From NCBI GenBank assembly GCA_013821985.1, contig PNJQ01000028.1, positions 1-43,517 of the forward strand: a DNA stretch of 43,517 nt. The letters are read 5' to 3'. This stretch comes from Opitutus sp. Its GTDB lineage: Bacteria; Verrucomicrobiota; Verrucomicrobiia; Opitutales; Opitutaceae. The notes under the pieces were generated by a model, which had not been told where the DNA came from, did not search any database, and saw only the letters and a list, made by a program, of their open reading frames with translations. Positions 40,788 to 43,517 of this stretch are shown piece after piece. Position numbers and translations under genes: made by a program. Position 1 is the first letter of the stretch. Each line of letters starts with the position of its first letter.

Positions 40788-41415
40788 GAGGGGGCAGTGA
40801 GCGGTCAGCGGTCGGGCACGAAGAATGAGCAATGATTGCAGGCGAGGGCGAAGGGAAAACTCCGCATGACGCAACCGGCGGAGTATTTCATGAACCTCGC
40901 TTCTCCAGAAGAACTCACCACGGATGGCGCGGATAACACGGATGGAGGGGATGAAGAATTCGTCTCGGATGGATTCACGCCGCGAATGAATCTCCGGTGC
41001 CCCAGTGACGCTCCATCTGTGCCATCCGCGAAATCCGTGGTTTCAACTGCTCGTGATTGGATTCGTCGCCGTGTCAGGCGATCGGGTAAGTCTTTGCGGG
41101 TTTCCTCTGCGCTCTTCGCGGTCTTTGCGTTTAAACGCGCGGCAGGTAGACGCTGGAAAGAACCACGAATGGATATGAATGCACACGAAGCGAGAGGCGC
41201 TAAACCATGCCCGTGACCAAAACGGCCTCCGTTGAGCGGTGCGCGAGAGTTTCCAACTCTGCGGACTTCATTCGTATTTCTTCGTGTCCATTCGTGGTTC
41301 AACGGGGTGATTCCGCCGCGCGCGCGGCTTGCGTTTCGGTTCGCGGCTCGCTCACTGGCGAACGATGGCTCCGCCGCGCCGCAAAAACATTTTCCGCCTC
41401 GCTCCGCCGCCGCCG
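40788..41415. other. Gap with two pairs of degenerate inverted repeats
   Basis: 628 bases without a defensible gene. Pair 1: 40917-40947 (plus) with 41011-41041 (minus), 26 of 31 positions matching, both rich in the words ACCACGGAT and GCGGAT, with a small inner hairpin (GGATTCA/TGAATC). Pair 2: 41160-41179 with 41281-41300, 18-20 positions matching, around ACCACGAATGGA. Between them, 41088-41130 is another stretch with CTTTGCG/CTTCGCGG words. This looks like an accumulation of dispersed palindromic repeats; it is upstream of the GreA-like gene. Confidence 0.7.
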
Positions 41416-41985
41416 ATGACGATTTACGTCCGCCGCGGCTACGGACGCGTGCTCGCGGAGGAATACGCGGCGTTGAAGGTGAAGCGCGCTGCGCTCGTCG
41501 AGGACAAGATCGAGGCGCACAGCCAGGGCGATCTCCGCGAGAACTTCGGCTTCAAGGCCGCGAAGGACGCCATTCGCGCCGTGGACCGAAAGATGGACGA
41601 CCTCGACCGCTTCTCGCGCCGAAATACGTTCATTGAAGTCGATCCCGCCACGTGGCTGACGAAGCCGACGGACTTTGTGCAACTCGGTCACGTCATCCAA
41701 ATCGAGAAGGAAGACGCGGGCACGAAGCGGAAGCATCGTTTCAAGTTCCTCGTTGCGACCTACGGCGAGACCGCAACGGACGCGGAGAGCGACCTCGAGT
41801 GTCTCCCGCACAATTCCCCGCTCGCCGCGGCGCTGCTCGGACTGGCGATCGGCAGGCCCGCGCAAGTGCAGTTACCCGCGGGCCCGGCCATTCTCACCGT
41901 GCTTTCGATCCGAAACCCGACGCAAGCGGAGCTCGATCGGTTGCTCGCACCGATCAAAGCGCCGGAGATGGACGGCGAGGAGTAG
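41416..41985 (+). CDS. GreA/GreB-like transcript-cleavage factor family protein
   Basis: 189 residues. A helical N-terminal part (about 10-85; EEYAALKVKRAALVEDKIEAHSQGDLRENFGFKAAKD) carries the Gre acidic tip DLREN with D39 and E42, the residues that bring metal to the RNA polymerase active site. The C-terminal part (about 95-185) fits the FKBP-like Gre_C domain (GRPAQVQLPAGPAILTVLSI at the end). Length is above GreA's 158, with an insert around the first third (MDDLDRFSRRNTFIEV). It may rescue backtracked polymerase or be a paralogue with a modified role. ATG at 41416 preferred; an ATG at 41365 would add 17 basic/proline residues. Confidence 0.8.
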   Translation: MTIYVRRGYGRVLAEEYAALKVKRAALVEDKIEAHSQGDLRENFGFKAAKDAIRAVDRKMDDLDRFSRRNTFIEVDPATWLTKPTDFVQLGHVIQIEKEDAGTKRKHRFKFLVATYGETATDAESDLECLPHNSPLAAALLGLAIGRPAQVQLPAGPAILTVLSIRNPTQAELDRLLAPIKAPEMDGEE

Positions 41986-42042
41986 GCGTTTTTTTCTTAA
42001 CCACTGATGCTCCCCCTACCGGCTGCGCTTGGAAGTCCCCTT

Positions 42043-42159
42043 CGCCTAATCGGCTCCGGTGGAGGTTTCGGGGAGCGGCTAATCGCCGCAGGATATTTGT
42101 CTGGGTTACCGTCGGCGATTAGCCGGCCCCCGAAGCCAAAGGGCTCCGACGATTAGGCG
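42043..42159. repeat. Long nested palindrome (~46-bp arms)
   Basis: Arm 42043-42088 and arm 42113-42159 are inverted copies (about 34-36 of 46 positions match, with perfect ends), separated by a 24-base loop. The inner 13-bp ends (CGGCTAATCGCCG / CGGCGATTAGCCG) and the outer ends (CGCCTAATCG / CGATTAGGCG) are exact; the middle is degenerate. This could fold into a long hairpin. It lies in the 329-base gap between the GreA-like gene (plus) and gcvP (minus), which otherwise holds no gene. It lacks terminal transposon hallmarks or target duplications that I can see. Confidence 0.7.
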
Positions 42160-42218
42160 GAGCCGCACTCTGTAGCGCGGCCGTTAGGCGGAGCATTCGT
42201 GGTGAAACCCGGATTGTG

Positions 42219-42330
42219 ACGGCCTCAAGCCTTCGGCGCCTCTGCGTAGGCCCCAAGCCTACGCGACTGGCGTCGCATAGGTCTCACGCCTGCGCGGTCG
42301 GAGCGACAAAGGCGTCAAGCTTGCGCCGTT
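42219..42330. repeat. Four degenerate ~30-bp tandem hairpin repeats overlapping the gcvP stop
   Basis: A core like AGGCCTCAAGCCTnCGCG appears four times, starting near 42219, 42247, 42278 and 42309 (spacing 28, 31, 31 bases). Each core is itself a small hairpin, e.g. GTAGGC-cccaa-GCCTAC in the second. The last copy contains the gcvP stop codon at 42315-42317, so the final residues of that protein come from repeat DNA. It may be a tandem transcription-end or processing element for gcvP (minus). Confidence 0.65.
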
Positions 42331-43517
42331 CCGGCATACGCTTCCATGCCCACGCACGAGCACACGAGATTCCGGTCGCCGTAAACGTTGTCGATGCGAC
42401 CGACGGCGGGCCAGAACTTCGCGGCGCGCGTCCACTGGTCGGGGAACGCCGCCGTCTCGCGCGAATACGGGTGCGGCCACTCGGTCGCGGTCACGACGGC
42501 GGCGGTGTGCGGGGCGTGCTTGAGCGGGTTGTTGAGCTTGTCGCTCTCGCCGCTCGCCACGGCTGCCATCTCGCCGTGGATCGAAATCAACACGTCGCAG
42601 AAACGGTCGAGCTCGGTCTTCGTTTCGCTCTCGGTCGGCTCGATCATCAGCGTGCCGGGGACGGGAAACGACATTGTGGGTGCGTGATAACCGTAATCCA
42701 TCAGGCGCTTCGCGACGTCTTCGACTTCGAGGCCGTGCTTTTTCCACGGGCGGAATTCGAGAATGCACTCGTGCGCGACCAGGTTGCTCGCGCCCTTGTA
42801 GAGCACGGGGAAGAAATTCTCGAGACGCTTGGCAACGTAGTTGGCGTTGAGGATCGCGAACTGGGTCGCGCGCGTGAGGCCGTCGGGTCCCATCATGCGG
42901 ATATACATCCACGAGATGACGAGGATGCTCGCACTGCCGTAAGGCGCGGCGCTCACCGCGCCGATGGCCGTGCCGGGTTGCGCGATCGCAGGTGCACTCA
43001 CGGCGTGACCGGGGAGGAACGGCACAAGGTGTTTCGCGACGCCGATCGGGCCCATGCCCGGGCCGCCGCCGCCGTGCGGGATGCAGAACGTCTTGTGCAG
43101 ATTCAGGTGACAGACGTCGGCGCCGATAAAGCCGGGCGACGTGAGGCCGACCTGCGCGTTCATGTTCGCGCCGTCCATGTAAACCTGGCCGCCGTGCGCG
43201 TGGATGATTTTGCAGATGTCGCGGATCGAGGTTTCGAACACGCCGTGCGTCGAGGGATACGTGACCATCAACGCGGAAAGATTCGCGGCGTGCTGCGTGG
43301 CCTTCGCCTTCAGGTCGGCGACGTCGATGTTGCCGTTCGCGTCGCAGGCGACGGCGACGACGGTCATGCCATTCATCGCGGCGCTGGCGGGGTTGGTGCC
43401 GTGCGCGCTCGTCGGGATCAGGCAGATGTTGCGGTGACCTTCGCCGCGCGACTCGTGGTAGGCGCGGATGACGAGGAGACCGGCGTATTCGCCCTGCGAG
43501 CCGGCGTTGGGCTGGAG
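42315..43517 (-). CDS. gcvP: Glycine dehydrogenase (decarboxylating), P-protein, C-terminal part
   Basis: The frame is open from the right edge of the window, so the N-terminal half is missing; 400 residues are present. GcvP is the PLP-dependent decarboxylase of the glycine cleavage system, handing the aminomethyl group to GcvH. The visible part starts [14 protein letters not shown] and has [15 protein letters not shown], then [21 protein letters not shown], in which the PLP-binding Lys is encoded at 43092-43094, then [18 protein letters not shown] and [17 protein letters not shown]. All family blocks of the C-terminal half are intact. gcvT and gcvH would be expected to the right. The C-terminus overlaps a tandem hairpin repeat. 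Confidence 0.96.
   Translation of the reverse strand, partial: LQPNAGSQGEYAGLLVIRAYHESRGEGHRNICLIPTSAHGTNPASAAMNGMTVVAVACDANGNIDVADLKAKATQHAANLSALMVTYPSTHGVFETSIRDICKIIHAHGGQVYMDGANMNAQVGLTSPGFIGADVCHLNLHKTFCIPHGGGGPGMGPIGVAKHLVPFLPGHAVSAPAIAQPGTAIGAVSAAPYGSASILVISWMYIRMMGPDGLTRATQFAILNANYVAKRLENFFPVLYKGASNLVAHECILEFRPWKKHGLEVEDVAKRLMDYGYHAPTMSFPVPGTLMIEPTESETKTELDRFCDVLISIHGEMAAVASGESDKLNNPLKHAPHTAAVVTATEWPHPYSRETAAFPDQWTRAAKFWPAVGRIDNVYGDRNLVCSCVGMEAYAGTAQA

Noticed and set aside
40788-41415. A coding region upstream of the GreA-like gene
   Set aside because: Short open frames exist in several phases, but the stretch is made up of inverted repeats and gives repetitive, Arg-rich peptides.
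1-43517. CRISPR arrays, tRNA or rRNA genes, prophage and insertion sequences
   Set aside because: No evenly spaced direct repeats with unique spacers, no tRNA-like cloverleaf with GGTTCGAATCC-type arm, and no transposase, integrase or capsid product were found.

Overview
The window is about 43.5 kb of high-GC, gene-dense bacterial chromosome with 40 protein genes, two of them cut by the window edges. No rRNA, tRNA, CRISPR array, insertion sequence or prophage gene was recognised. The gene content points to a Gram-negative bacterium with an outer membrane: an Mla-type lipid transport operon with an outer-membrane-type lipoprotein, periplasmic multiheme cytochromes, and a PEP-CTERM surface protein. 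The mix of PEP-CTERM, an S46 dipeptidyl peptidase, a reaction-centre-like diheme cytochrome, NrfHA and abundant hairpin repeats fits Verrucomicrobiota, probably Opitutaceae. That assignment is an inference from gene content, not from a marker gene.

Layout. 1-5.4 kb: the end of a 3'-5' exonuclease, then on the minus strand a WecG/TagA glycosyltransferase, an MFS exporter, a secreted M28 peptidase and a CorA Mg2+ channel. 5.5-10.7 kb (plus): S46 peptidase, MaoC hydratase, diheme cytochrome c, a secreted lectin-like protein and an agmatinase-family ureohydrolase. 11-14 kb (plus): an amino-acid permease followed by four small membrane proteins, mostly with ATGA stop/start overlaps. 14-15.7 kb (minus): a HAD phosphatase and a secreted tandem SnoaL-like protein. 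15.8-19.5 kb (plus): an MlaE(STAS fusion)-MlaF-MlaD-PqiC-like lipid transport operon. 19.6-24.2 kb: a small unknown gene, dapE-dapD (minus, lysine/diaminopimelate), and panC and panE (plus, pantothenate). 24.2-29.8 kb (plus): M13 peptidase, OPT oligopeptide transporter and a PEP-CTERM protein. 29.8-37.5 kb (minus): a bicupin, nrfHA (nitrite to ammonium), a CHASE4 sensor kinase, Hsp20, and a 574-residue protein with three gapless 80-residue repeats. 37.7-43.5 kb: a membrane-anchored esterase, an RsuA-type pseudouridine synthase, an FAH-family hydrolase, a GreA/GreB-like factor and the C-terminal half of glycine decarboxylase (gcvP).

Themes. Three secreted peptidases (M28, S46, M13) plus an OPT transporter and an amino-acid permease suggest use of external peptides. 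NrfHA gives respiratory nitrite ammonification; its NrfA lacks the usual CxxCK active-site heme motif and has five CxxCH motifs instead. The intergenic DNA is unusually rich in palindromes. Five inverted pairs of short GTAG-headed hairpins look like REP/BIME elements. There is also a family of degenerate 'ACCACGAA/ACCACGGAT' inverted repeats, a ~117-bp nested palindrome, and a row of four ~30-bp hairpin repeats that runs into the gcvP stop codon.

The best candidates for something undescribed are the triple 80-residue repeat protein, the REP-like families (no transposase in view), and the variant nrfHA with its neighbouring CHASE4 kinase.
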